Part shown: positions 1 to 12,246 of the stretch, piece by piece | Layout: each line of letters starts with the position of its first letter | Position numbering within the stretch: the stretch's first letter is position 1 | NCBI RefSeq assembly: GCF_020085105.1 | Contig: NC_058063.1 | Coordinates: forward strand, 22,239,566 to 22,303,565 | Source of the DNA: Siniperca chuatsi | Lineage: Eukaryota > Chordata > Actinopteri > Centrarchiformes > Sinipercidae | Reading direction: 5' to 3' | DNA: 64,000 nucleotides | Notes under the pieces: model-generated | The model's database searches: none | What the model was told of the DNA's origin: nothing | The model's input: the letters and a program-made list of their open reading frames with translations, nothing else | Translations under genes and position numbers: made by a program

Positions 1-18
1 TAACTGAAATGATAGAAA

Positions 19-40
19 TGTGTGTGTGTGTGTGTGTGTG
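19..40. repeat. (TG)n microsatellite
   Basis: About eleven TG dinucleotides in a row. The following 250 bases stay TG/TA-rich, with many interrupted TATG and TGTA steps, so the short open frames there are low-complexity artefacts. Confidence 0.9.
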
Positions 41-531
41 AATATGTATATATATATCAGCCATTTGTCACTTAACATACAGTGATAACATTTAAACACA
101 TTCTATGGAGAGCAAAACAGTAAATTTGTGCATGTGCATGTCTTTTTCTATGTATATATTTATGCATATGTAATTATCTGTGTGTGTGTATGTATGTAGG
201 TGCACGTATGTATGCATGTACATACTGTATATATGTGTATGCATATCTGCATGCAGTGTACGTATATATATGCTCATATGGGTTTGTCTCCTCTTTTTTG
301 ACCATATATACTTATTTATGGTTTGTCAGAGAAGTTTTGTTTTATGTTTTTATGCAGCAAAACTAATGAAAAAAAAGATATTATAAAGTTAGTTACAATC
401 TAACTGTGTTTTTGGTGTAAATATTAGTTAGCCATTGTTAAGTTCAGTTGTATAAAGTTAAAGGCAGGAGCCACGTTGGTTACATAACCACTAAACCAGA
501 CTGTTACTCAGCTAAAGTTATTCAGCCCTGA

Positions 532-675
532 GCCACGCGTCCTGTGGTGATAACGGCCTTCCTGCTGCTGGTGTTTCTGGTGAATGTCCAGTCTGATATC
601 ACTAAAGGTTACTTTGAAGAGCTGGATGACCTGACAAACTTATATTACAGACACGATATTACTGAAACACCGTAA
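532..675 (+). other. Unassigned open segment, exon-like
   Basis: A frame opens after an in-frame TGA at 529-531 and stays open to TAA at 673-675, 47 codons. It has no ATG. It reads as a hydrophobic run (key residues FLLLVFLV) followed by a polar acidic segment (KGYFEELDDL), which resembles a signal peptide plus the start of a mature secreted protein. I do not recognise the family. No convincing flanking exon or promoter was found, so it may be a gene remnant or chance. Confidence 0.2.
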
Positions 676-1164
676 CGGATGGTACAGTCTTTCTAGACTA
701 CTCAAAGCGCTTCAACTGCAGATCACATTCACACACTGATGACTCAAGTGCGGCCGGTGCCAACTGCTCATCGCTTCAAAGGCAGTAACTCAGTCACACA
801 CTCACACACCGAAGGCACAGCCCTCGGGGGACAATTTGGGGTTTAGTGTCTTTGACACTTTGACGATTGGTGGACGGCCCGCTCTAACACTAAGCCACAG
901 TCGCCCACAAGAACAGCTGTGTCACGGTTTTCCTGACAACAAAAACCATTTGCATGTAACCCTGGCACACATATGCATCAGCATACAGACACTAAAGGAG
1001 TTTACACACTAAGTGTGAATCTTTCACGTTTTTTAAAAATCTGTCATTCTAAAAAAAAACAGAATATGGACCAAAATCTTGATGCTGAGTCAGATGTGTT
1101 CTTTTCTTTTAAAATTCTGAGTAGAGTTGAAACCAAAATGAATCAAAAATGGCAATTATTCTTT

Positions 1165-1700
1165 GGGTCCAGCTTCTCCACTGTGAGGATTTGCTGCTTT
1201 TCTCTGTCTTATTTGATAGTTGGGTTTTAGACTGTTGGTTGGACAAAACAAGCGTTTTGAAGACGTCCCCTTAGGCTCTGGGAGATTGTCCTAGCCATGT
1301 TTCATTATTGTGTGACATTTTGTAGAACAAGCAAATAATCAATTCATCGAGAAAATAATCATCAGAGTAATTGCTAATGTTGTTGCAGCACAAATTCCAA
1401 GCTAAAACTTCACCATGTGTAGCGAGTTAGCATGCTAACGTTTTCTAATTAGCACTAAACACAAAGTGCAGCTGAGGCTGATGGGAATGTCACAGTTTTG
1501 CAGGTATTTTGTCCATGTTGGACACATTTTGACTAAAGCTAATGCATCCTAATGGGAACGTCAATGTCTGAACCAAATTCCCCAGCAGTCCGTCCAACAG
1601 TTAGTGAGACATTTTACTCAAAACCACAAATGTCAACCTCATGGTGGCGCTAAAGTCAGAGGATCGCCAAAATCATAAGGATTTATTGTCTGGAAACTGA
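1165..1700. repeat. Teleost interspersed repeats (two families)
   Basis: Bases 1165-1385 resemble 29296-29560 and, at the TAGTCGATTAATCGAC-type end, 52120-52290. Bases 1380-1700 (phrases such as GCTGAGGCTGATGGGAATG and CCTCATGGTGGCGCTA) resemble 25370-25640 and 58915-59190. They are old, diverged, non-coding repeats. Recurrence was seen by eye within the window; no family name is assigned. Confidence 0.7.
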
Positions 1701-3284
1701 TGACCCCTGCTGTTATTATTCAGTGGTGTCTTTGGATTCCGATGTGTTGCATTTCATCGTTGGGCAGGATGTCGATGGGTGCCTCTTGGTAACGCCTGGG
1801 CCTGGTGTTCCCATGTTCCCTTTTATGCACCTTACAACACCCCCACACACTGTCTCATCCCTCAGGTCCACCTTACACCACTGATACCCCCGATACTCAC
1901 TCTCCACGCTGATATTTCAGTCTGCACCAGAGTGGTGGACCCACCGACAGACGAACCATCGACTTGCTTAAAACCTAAATAATTTCACATTTTCTAAAAA
2001 ACACATAAACTTTCCCAGAACATGTGTAGTAAGACTGAAATGCCAAATGACAACATTACATTTCTTATCCTATTGGGAGAAAAAAACAATGCAAAATGTT
2101 GATGAAGACTGATCTTTGTTCGGATGCGGCAGCACATGTGTAAAGATGTCACATGCAAACTCAGTTCTGTCATTCTCAAACTGAAATGTAGACTGTGGTG
2201 TTAATTCATTTTGAAATAAACCAAACACAAAACTTAAGAGACTCTCCTGAGATATAATGCACAGCACTACTGAGACACTTTATGTTGGTTTTTCAACTTG
2301 ACAGCAGGAAATAAACCCATGATCTATAACTGACCACACAGTTTCTACATTATAAGCCTTTCCCAAATGGCTGAGATTTCCATTTGGTGCATATAAGTAT
2401 TATTTGTATAGAAAAGTTTATTGTACAGCTGTAAAATATCCTCCCTCAGTAGTAGGCCTGTACATATCTTTGGAAAAAAAAGTGAATGGTTTTTGTCACT
2501 CCTATTATTGTTTGTCTTACTTTAATTTGGGGGATATCCGGCAGTTCCCACCATTTGCGGCCTGTGGGGGGGGGGGTAAACAGGAAGTAAAATGTTGCGT
2601 GGAGTCAGTGAGCGAAAACTTAAAAACCTGATGATTCTCGGTTTAGTTCTGGAGTTAAAATCAGCGTCTTTTTTTCTATGATTTCTAAGCGGATTTACGT
2701 TTATTCGCGATGGACATCGGAGATCATGATATCACCGAAAGTGTAAGTCAGAATATGAATATCATGTCTGTGTGTTCAGAGTTCAGACTCCGAGAAGGAG
2801 TAGTACAGTGTTTGATGCAAACTGCGGCAATCGGTCGCTAAGGGGTTAAAGTACTTTAGCCGCTGGATTATTATTTTGTGTGCTTACATCATCTTTAATT
2901 ATTCATAGAAGTGAAGTTGTGGTCTTCTACTTCCACTCTTCCACCAGATGGCGCCAAACTCCATTTAAAATATGCTCAGCTGTTCTTAAACCCTTGTAAT
3001 AACTGGATGGCACTCCTGAGCATAATGGATGATCATCAGTGAAGCAATCATTGTGCAGCAGTGTGCCTGTAAACGCAAATCAGTTAAAAACCTGAACCAA
3101 ACCTGCTGTCAACACAATAAAAACACTTCAGTGTAGCATCAGCTGATATGAGATGACAAAAATTCAGTAATATTATAACATAACAGTGGTGGAAGAAGGA
3201 CTGAGATCTTTCACTTAACCTTTGCATTGTCATTACATTTCCTACGACTTGGAGAACAAATGTCACACTAACACTGAGTCACTT

Positions 3285-3605
3285 CAGCAGAGTGACACAG
3301 CAGAGCTGGAAGGATAACGCTTTGTCTTTACCGTGTTTATTGATTGTACATCAGCAGACCAGCCCTTGTGTATACAGTTATTCTTTCTCATTGTTAATCA
3401 CGGTGAGTTTTGGGTTAGATCATTTTCATTTCATTGTTCACAGCTTCTCATTGTATCTGGGCTTCCCAGACTATCTTGTGCCTTCTGGTTTCAGGTTCAA
3501 AAGAAATTCTTAGAACAGCGTGACGCATCAAAATGGATTTTATCTAAAGCTGCTCTTATTTTACGACCTTGCATTGTGCAAATCTGGGTTACAGACTATT
3601 TTTGA
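3285..3605 (+). repeat. Left arm of split palindrome, copy 1
   Basis: This segment is an imperfect reverse complement of 7150-7450. Examples are CAGAGTGACACAGCAG here against CTGCTGTGTTACACTCTG at 7413-7430, and GCAAATCTGGGTTACAGAC here against the same phrase inverted near 7170. The arms are now about 3.5 kb apart because LINE sequence lies between them. The same palindrome is nearly uninterrupted at 17340-18008. Confidence 0.85.
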
Positions 3606-4429
3606 GACCGCTTAAGGGCTGGATTATATCATAGGCTATTATATTATCCAGCACATAAAATGTTAACGTATCCCACTTTAAACCTAATATGCAGCCTCTT
3701 TCCCATACTGCCCACTGGTTATTTGTTTCCAGTGTGTAACTCATGCTGCTTTGTGTCAAATGTTCAAAAAGAAAAGACTCTCAGGTCTCAACAACAGATT
3801 GATGAGATATTTAAATTAATGAATCTGTGTAATATTTTTGAGTTTATGGGTTTCAGCAACAAGGAACTACTCTGACTCTGTTGTTTTGTCTTTTGACTTC
3901 CTGTCTTCACAGGAAGTGTGGATGTGTCGTGTTGTTTAGTTTGACATCTGCTGCTTGTGATCACCTTGCGCCTTTATTTTAGCAAATATCTAATGTACAG
4001 CGTGAAGGACAGACAGAGCTGGAAGAAAATGAGAGACTAGCTTCTACAGAAATCTGACAAACATTGACCGCTATTTACACATATTGCATACATATTACTG
4101 ATCAGTTCTCCCGCACAGCTCTGGGATCAGCTGGTCATCTTTTATATTTGCTTCTAACATTAAGATATCATTACAGAAGTTGTCTGAGTGTGACCATTCA
4201 AAACATGTGGTAATATAACATTTCTTTCTTCATCTGAAACACAGTATAGAGTGGTTTTCATCAAGGGTGCTGGTTTGTTTTCAGATTTTGATTCAAACAC
4301 ATGAAACACAAGACAAGAGAAAGACACAAATGTACAGTTCCTGACATACCCAGAGGGCTGTCACAACGCTCTGCCAAAAAAATGCAAACTTCAGATTTTA
4401 GACATGAGGTGGCATCAGTTACTCGCTGG

Positions 4430-5690
4430 TAATGTAATAATAATATATATAATTACATAGCACTTTTAAAAACAAAGTTACAAAGTAAAAAAACAATTTA
4501 AAAACAGTATAAAAGTTATGCAACATTGAGCAAAAGGAGCTACATATGAGGGAGTAAAATAAGTAAAAATAATCAATAAGGAATAAAATAAGAGTTAAGT
4601 TAATGCCTTTGTGTAAAAGTAGGTTTTAAGAAGTGACTTAACAGATAAAAGTGAAGTCAGACCACGAACCCTGTGAAAGCAGAGTTATAAAAATATGTGT
4701 AATATATGTCCTCAGGGGGGTTGTTCCAGAGAGTGGGGGCCCTTGGTCTTCAACCTGGATTGTGGAATGGCTAGCAGAGCCTTGGCTGAGGACCTCAGGT
4801 TGCGGCCGGGCACATATGGTGTCAGAAGGTCTGAGATGTTCTTGGGTGTGAGTCCAGAGCGGGTCTTAAAAGTTATCAATAATATCTTAAAATCAATTCT
4901 AAAATTTACTGGGAGCCAATGAAGAGAAGCTAAAATAGGAGTAACATGCTCTCTTTTTTTGGTTTTGGTGAGGAGTCTGGCTGCTGCATTTTGGACAAGC
5001 TCCAAAAACTCTGTTGACTCAGACATGTAGAGAGAGTTACAGTTGTCCAAATGAGAGTAAATAAAAGCATGTATGACACTCTAGATTTCTACTGGATAAA
5101 ACTGAACTGATTTTGGAGATCCTCCTGAGCTAAGACTGAACAACTGTGTTAACATACTTGTTCAAGCTGAGGTTGTTATCAAAGATGACACCAAGATTTT
5201 TGCAGTTTTGGGCTATATTTTGGGACAGAGAGCCCAGATGTTTTGAAGTATAAGCATTAACTGGGCCAGGGCCAATAATAATTACCTCAGTCTTATCATT
5301 ATTAGCTGCAGGAAGTTCTGGGCCATCCAGCATTTGAGGTCAAGGATGTAGTATTTGAGTGTATTAATGTGATAAAAATCATTGGGGTTAAAAGAGAGGT
5401 ACAATTAAGTGGTATCTGCGTAGGAATGGAAACTCACATTATGCCTGCGGATGACATGCCCCAGGGGTAACCTGTAGAGACAGAACAAGAGTGGTCCGAA
5501 GATAGACCCCTGAGGTACCCCGCAGGTCATCTTCACAGAGGATGACTGTGAGTTGACAGTGGCTACACTAAAAGATCTATCTTGTAAATAGGAATAAAAC
5601 CACTTTAAAACTGAACCAGAGATGTCAACCCAGTTCCAGTAAAATAGACTGGTCAACAGTATCAAATGCAGCACTTAGATCTAACTAAAA
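4430..5690 (-). mobile_element. L2-like LINE fragment, 5'-truncated, decayed
   Basis: On the minus strand, reverse-transcriptase pieces read in order. At 5674-5405 there is a GVPQGS motif with a following HSYADTT that has lost the YADD catalytic pattern. At 5333-5130 is a thumb-like piece with KTEVIIIGP. At 5050-4712 is a C-terminal piece with ILASLHWLPV. Stops and frame changes separate the pieces, so it is inactive. It lies head to head with the plus-strand copy at 5840-7110, and both sit between the arms of the split palindrome. Confidence 0.85.
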
Positions 5691-5839
5691 CTGAGGATTT
5701 TCCAGCATCAGCGGCAACCAGCAGATCATTCATCAAACTGTGATACTTGGTTTTAAACGTGATACTTGGACAACAACAAACAAAGATATTAGAGATTCAT
5801 TGTATTTAACAGTTTATATTCCATGTGCTGGATGATATA

Positions 5840-7110
5840 AAATGACATGTACTCAATTATTGTGCTACTGGACTTAAGTGCTGCCTTTGACACAATTGTT
5901 AATGGCATTCTTTTAGACAGACTGAGGCACTGGGTGGGCATATCTGGCACTGCACTAGACTGGTTCTCATCTTATCTGTCCAACAGGAATTTCTGTGTCA
6001 GCATTAATAACTTCATGTCATCCTTTTCCCATATCAAGTACGGTGTGCCTCACGGTTCAATTCTGGGACCAATATTGTTCTCCTTATACATGCTTCCCTT
6101 GGGTGATGTCATCCGCAGACATGGTATTTCTTTTCATTGCTATGCGGATGACACACAGTTGTACCTCCCTGTCAAGCCCACTGACCTTAGTACGCTGAGT
6201 TCTCTGCAGGACCGCCTGTCTGACATAAAAAATTGGATGTCGGTAAATTTTCTTCAGCTCAACTCAAATAAAACTGAAATCCTTGTTATTGGGCCCCAAC
6301 ACATCACTAAACAAATACTGCCATCTACTGGTAACCTGTCACAACATATCAAGCCTGTTGCAAGAAATCTTGGTGTCCTGTTTGATAGCAATTTATGTTT
6401 TGAGCAACATATCACTAAGTTTGTCCAATCATGTTTTTATCACCTCAGAAACTTTGCAAAAATCCAATCTATTTTAAATCTTAGTGATGCAGAAACTGTT
6501 GTGCATGCTTTTATCTCCTCACGCCTTGATTATTGTAACAGCATGTTCACTCGTCTTAACCAAAAAACTTTGACACGACTGCAGACTGTACAGGGCTCGG
6601 CTGTAAACCAGGACCAAGAGGTTCGACCACATCGCACCTGTTTCAGCTTCTTTACATCGGCTCCCTGTTGGTTTTAGGATTGATTCTTGTTGATTACTTT
6701 TAAAGCTCTTCACGGCTCCAGACTATATTTTAGACCTTGTAATCCCTTATGAACTTTCACGTAGTTTGAGATCTTCGGGCAGGGGTCTCCTGTCTGTTCC
6801 TGAGTCCAGGATGGAAACTAAGGGGGACAGAGCTTTTGCCATCAGGGCCCCGAGGCTCTGGAACAACCTGCCCGAAGACATTAGGTTGTCTGAGTCAATG
6901 TCTTCGTTTAAGTCTCGTCTCAAAACGCATTTTTATTGGAAAGCAGATCCTGATTTTACCTGAACTGGCTGTTTATCTTATTGCTTTTGTGTATTTTATT
7001 TCTTTTATTTCATCATTCACTGTGGTATTTTATTTCCCTTGTTCCCTTGAAGCACTTTGTACTTTGTTTTGATAAGTGCTCTATAAATAAAGTTTTTTAT
7101 TATTATTATT
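5840..7110 (+). mobile_element. L2-like LINE fragment, 5'-truncated RT
   Basis: An open frame from 5847 to 6677 encodes the palm and thumb of a non-LTR reverse transcriptase: LDLSAAFDT, the GVPHGSILGPILFSLY region, and the catalytic YADDTQLY. A frameshift follows. The C-terminal piece at 6766-6963 has the APRLWNNLPEDIR phrase typical of L2/CR1-like fish LINEs. The 3' end is marked by CTCTATAAATAAAG and a (TTA)n tail at about 7095-7120. The endonuclease domain and the 5' half of RT are absent, so the copy is dead. Confidence 0.9.
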
Positions 7111-7149
7111 ATTATTATAGAATCACGCCAGTCCCAAGAGGTCTCAGTG

Positions 7150-7450
7150 TGTATGTGCAAAAATAGTCTGTAACCCAGATTTGCACAATACAAGATTGTA
7201 AAATAAAAGCAGCTTTAGATGGTACAAACATACAAGATATTCTAGGAAGCCAAGACACAATGAGACACTGTGACAATGAAGTGAAAAGGTCGACATAAAA
7301 ATGATGTAACATAAAACTCATCGTGATTACAGTAGTCTGAAAAAGAATAACTGTATACACAAGGGCTGGTCTGCTGATGTACAATAAATATAAATATCCA
7401 TCTCTGCAGGTCTGCTGTGTTACACTCTGCTGAAAAGGGTCATTGTTTGG
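7150..7450 (+). repeat. Right arm of split palindrome, copy 1
   Basis: Imperfect inverted match of 3285-3605. It ends only about 30 bases before the TATA-like element of the lectin gene, so the palindrome is immediately promoter-proximal. Confidence 0.85.
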
Positions 7451-7479
7451 ACACATGAGAAGCGTCAGTGAACTGCAGG

Positions 7480-7545
7480 ATAAAAGGCAGAGAAGCAGCA
7501 GGGGCTGTCAATACCTGCCTCAACACACCTGCTGATCCTGAACCA
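7480..7545 (+). promoter_or_regulatory. TATA-like box and non-coding first exon, lectin gene copy 1
   Basis: ATAAAAG at 7480-7486 lies about 30 bases before a likely start site near 7510. The short leader ends at a strong donor (CCAG then GTGAGT at 7546). The likely acceptor is the AG at 7709-7710, 30 bases before the ATG. The same arrangement is preserved in copy 2. The start site is inferred from spacing only. Confidence 0.6.
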
Positions 7546-7740
7546 GGTGAGTCTACTTTGGATTTTTCATGACAATTATTACTTTATTTAATTGCAGTGT
7601 GATTAAGGGCTATATAAATATAATATATGTATGTATATGTATATCTATAGTAGAGAAATACAGTCTGTGTTATACAGTTTTTAACTGTTTTGCTCCTGTG
7701 TTTTGACAAGCCACACTCCCACTTCATCTCCATCATCACC

Positions 7741-8033
7741 ATGGAGTTGCTCAGTATGTCTCTCACACTCTGCACCCTTCTGACCCTGAGCCGAGCCTCA
7801 CCGGTCAACTACACCATGTCCATGCACATGGGCCTCTGCGAGTACTTGATGCAGCACAGCCAAAACACTATCGGAGCATTCGTCCCGCAGTGTGATGCCA
7901 ACGGGAATTTCCTCCCACAGCAGTGCTCGGGGTCGACCGGGTACTGCTGGTGCGTCAACGTCATCACCGGAGGGGAGATACCGAACACGAGCACACCGCC
8001 GGGGGCCCCACGTGTTAACTGTGGTGAGTGATG

Positions 8034-8071
<38 letters not shown>

Positions 8072-11000
8072 CACCACATTTAGATGTTTGTTGTAGTTGT
8101 CTAAACATGAAGATTCATTTTGCCAGATTGATTTCTTGGCAGTGGTCAAGTACGTGCACAGGTAGTTGATCATGCGTAGTAGAGTTCCGTTGTATGACGT
8201 AGGCTACATAAACTTTCACTTATTTCACCTTAGCAGTCCACCAAAATCTGTTTCTGAACAAATTTGAGACGAGAAAAAAGCAATCCAGTCGCTGAATCTT
8301 CACTCATGTTAGATCTACAAGGCCTAATTTAAAAGTTTGTTCCGACTTTCGTAAGACAAGGGCACTACATTATGATAGAAATGTCAAGCGACCCTTTCCT
8401 ACTTAATTCATTTAATGTGATGTAAGCCTATTTTCTCAGACACAGTTTTAAAAAAGTTGGAATTAGGCTAAACGGATATTTCACTCCATTTAAATACACA
8501 GTATATTATATCTGTGCATACTGTGAATGAGTTTCATCTTTAACATAATGTTAAAGAGAGTGCTTTTCTGTAGGGGGCTAACCCCAAAAGCTGCAGTTCA
8601 GAGAGCACTGGAGAGCCTGGTGATCAAGTAAAATACTTCTAATAGCTGTAGTGAAATATGGGATGGTAAGGCCAGAAAATATGTTCATGAAATCCTATAT
8701 GACATTTTGTAATTGTTCTGTATTCTAGTACACATTTATACATACAAAACTAGACATAGCCTACTCCAGTCTAATTCCTGGGCTTCACCAGGAAGCATTG
8801 AGTCAAGCCACTGTCAGCATCACGTCCATGAAAATTCAACCGGCTACACTAAAGTGTAGGAATGGAAATGGAACTGTAGAACCGATTAGAACTGTAGAAA
8901 GGTACTTGCAAAATAGTTTGTACCATGCCAAGATATTTTGAATGGAAAATGTTGTGTACAATGGTATTCTTAATTCTGTTTCTAATCATTCAATTTAAGA
9001 TAAACAAAGCTCCAGCTCAGAGAGTGAGGAAGAGCATGGTGGGCATCATGAGACACATCAGACAGGTACATATGAGGGTGGTAATGGCTGAGTGTGAGAG
9101 AAGAACTATGAAGGACCATGCATGTAAGAGTGGGATACAGAGAAAGATGTGCTGTGGACAGTGGTATTCTTTACAGTATAAATTGTATGTATGTCTATAA
9201 AGTGTCTTTGTGACAAACGCTTCGTTAAAGCGCTATAGAAATGAAATGGAACTGGATTGAATCGAAATCCTTATGACATTTTGTAATTGTTCTGTATTCT
9301 AGTACACATTTATACATGCAAAACTAGACATAGCCTACTCCAGTCTAATTCCTGGGCTTCACCAGGAAGCATTGAGTCAAGCCACTGTCAGCATCACGTC
9401 TATGAAAATTCAACCGGCTACACTAAAGTGTAGGAATGGAAATGATTAGAACTGTAGAACCGGCAAAGTAGTTGTACCATGCCAAGATATTTTGAATGGA
9501 AAATGCTGTGTACAATGGTATTCTTAATTCTGTTTCTTATCATTCGATTTAAGATAAACAAAGCTCCAGCTCAGAGAGTGAGGAAGAGCATGGTGGGCAT
9601 CATGAGACACATCAGACAGATAAACAAAGCTCCAGCTCAGAGAGTGAGGAAGAGCATGGTGGGCATCAGCAGACACACCAGACAGACCCTTTCCTACTTA
9701 ATTCATTTAATGTGATGTAAGCCTATTTTCTCAGACACAGTTTTTAAAAAGTTGGAATTAGGCTAAACGGATATTTCACTCCATTTAAATACACAGTATA
9801 TTATATCTGTGCATACTGTGAATGAGTTTCATCTTTAACATAATGTTAAAGAGAGTGCTTTTCTGTAGGGGGCTAACCCCAAAATCTGCAGTTCAGAGAG
9901 CACTGGAGAGCCTGGTGATCAAGCAAAATACTTCTAATAGCTGTAGTGAAATATGGGATGGTAAGGCCAGAAAATATGTTCATGAAATCCTATATGACAT
10001 TTTGTAATTGCTCTGTATTCTAGTACACATTTATACATACAAAACTAGACATAGCCTACTCCAGTCTAATTCCTGGGCTTCACCAGGAAGCATTGAGTCA
10101 AGCCACTGTCAGCATCACGTCCATGAAAATTCAACCGGCTACACTAAAGTGTAGGAATGGAAATGATTAGAACTGTCGAACCAGCAAAGTATATATAAGG
10201 TACTTGCTATTTTATATAGTAGTTGTACCATGCCAAGATATTTTGAATGGAAAATGTTGTGTACAATGGTATTCTTAATTCTGTTTCTTATCATTCAATT
10301 TAAGATAAATAAAGCTCCAGCTCAGAGAGTGAGGAAGAGCATGGTGGGCATCATGAGACACATCAGACAGGTACTTATGAGGGTGGTAATGGCTGAGTGT
10401 GAGAGAGGTACTATGAAGGGCCATGCCAGTAAGAGTGGGTTACAGAGAAAGATGTGCTGTTTTTATTGTGTATTCACATAAATGAGGTTACATTATAAAT
10501 ACAAGTTGCTTCAAATGTACAAACCTTTAAATCAACGTAAGCAATACAATTAGGCAAGCTTTCTAAAACACAAGATGTTCAAACATAGTTGAATAAATAC
10601 TGATGAATCAAAATGGGGATTGATGATTAATTGTGCAGTCCGACTTGCAGGTCACTAAAATATTTACAATATTTTTTCTGTAGACAGCAATATCTACTGC
10701 CCCCACGGCTGGTCCCGCTTTGGCAAACGGTGCTTCATCTTCATCGACAGCCCGAAGACATGGGCTGAAGCCGAGGTAAGGAGCAAATGACATACTGATG
10801 ACTTAGCTGCTCATACATCCAGTCATGTTGTAATGGATCAAATGTGGGAAAACTAATTCTTGGCTTGTCACATACAGAATTACTGTCTGTTTGAAGGGGC
10901 CAACCTGGCATCAATCCACAGTGATGAGGAGAATCACTTCATCCAGGATCTGACCAGAGGAGACTCCCACGACTTCCCTGAAACCTGGATCGGTGGCTAC

Positions 11001-12246
11001 GATGCCATACATGTATGGAAATCTTTTGGTTTAGCCAATATTATTACCTAACCCACTTCCAGATTCTGTCACTGTATTTTTAATATACCCAAATCCCAAC
11101 TCAACTGTCAGCTAGAGCACAATCAATACAGATTAATCTGATATCAGCATTGATATTTGAGAATTATTATTACAAAATAATTTGTTGTTGTTACACAAAC
11201 ACTTTTGAACAGTGAAATTCCTGGAAATGAAATTGTTATAAACTTCAAAACTACAAAATAAAAACTTTATTTGGTGCAATTAGGTACTATAAGAAAATGA
11301 ACGAGTGCACCTTTAAAGTATTAATGTGATTGATCATAAAGCTAAATCATTATAGTAATTAGCTTATTTTTTTAAATGAATTGTCAGCCTGTAATGTATC
11401 TATGTATGTATATATGTATGAATGTTTGTTCTTTCTACCCACAGGACTCTTTTTGGATGTGGAGTGACGGCTCCAAGTTTAACTATGAAAACTGGTACAA
11501 GGAGTACGAAATGGAGAAAACTGAGGACTGTCTGGAGATGAATCATGGATGTAATAAACTACACACACACATGCATACAAACTTTTAATATTCAACCTAT
11601 TTCAATATTTCAAACCTGGAAAATATCGTTAGTAGCTAATGATTAGCAATGAATCTAAGCCTGCTCTGTCCAAAGCCACCTATTTTTCTTCATGTTATCA
11701 CAACAAGTATTTGCTACATGCTCTGTCCCCAGCCTGTGCAGTACAACACTTTTGCGCAATGCTACATCACTAGCATGTACGACATACCACACCTGACACC
11801 TGTGTGGACATTAGTGCCACAAAATTGACTTTCAACTCCCAGAAGTCCGTACAACATTTAAGAAACATTTTGTTTTATGGAAGTCTCTGTGTTATATAAC
11901 TAACACCCTGATGTTCTTGGTTAATCTCGCTTAATTTATGCTAACTGTATGGTGGCTAATACTAAAGCTTCAGTGGTGACTGAAAAGGACATCAGAGCAG
12001 GAAAATATTGGATGTCAGTCACTAAAAATCAAGTCCTCATAGAAACGAAAAAACCGCCAACAAAAAAGCTATGCCAGGTCAAAATGGTAATTCAGTCAGA
12101 ACATTAGAATATTACTAAAACCTGTGTAGGATCTGATATAAGGACCAGCTACAATCCACATTTTCTTTGTATTTGCAGTTGAGTTGAAGTGGAACTCTGA
12201 CTCCTGCAATGAGACTCACCCTTCTGTTTGTGCCAAGATGATCTGA
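7741..12246 (+). CDS. Secreted thyroglobulin type-1 / C-type lectin protein, copy 1
   Basis: Coding exons are 7741-8023, 10684-10775, 10878-11012, 11445-11550 and 12179-12246. All phases agree and give 227 residues. The ATG sits in a strong CACCATGG context. Residues 1-20 form a signal peptide. Residues 33-94 are a thyroglobulin type-1 domain with six cysteines (C33, C51, C62, C69, C71, C94) and the QC and CWCV motifs. Residues 100-227 are a long-form C-type lectin domain with C100-C111, C128-C223 and C199-C215 pairs expected and WIGG at 162-165. Sequons N23 and N82 could be glycosylated. The canonical EPN/QPD calcium-sugar motif is missing and WND reads WNS, so ordinary calcium-dependent sugar binding is doubtful. 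The lectin half resembles fish ladderlectin/nattectin-type proteins. Protease inhibition by the Tg1 part is inference. Confidence 0.88.
8034..8071 (+). repeat. (TG)n microsatellite in intron 2, copy 1
   Basis: About 17 TG units begin ten bases after the exon 2 donor. Copy 2 has only about five units at the same place (18642-18653), a length difference between otherwise near-identical copies. Confidence 0.95.
8391..10460 (+). repeat. Tandem array in intron 2 of lectin copy 1 only
   Basis: Bases 8391-9090 recur at 9686-10390 (offset about 1.3 kb). A partial third copy covers about 9270-9625. Each copy contains a near-identical open segment starting at ATGs 8925, 9479 and 10230. A 65-base sub-unit starting TAAACAAAGCTCCAGC is doubled in tandem at 9554 and 9619. 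The high identity suggests recent expansion. The array is absent from copy 2, which has an unrelated 0.66 kb stretch at the same site. Confidence 0.9.

Noticed and set aside
3292-3605. Frames in the left palindrome arm and matching antisense frames at 7115-7456
   Set aside because: The same sequence is repeated inverted and is diverged with stops in every copy. It is palindrome, not a gene.
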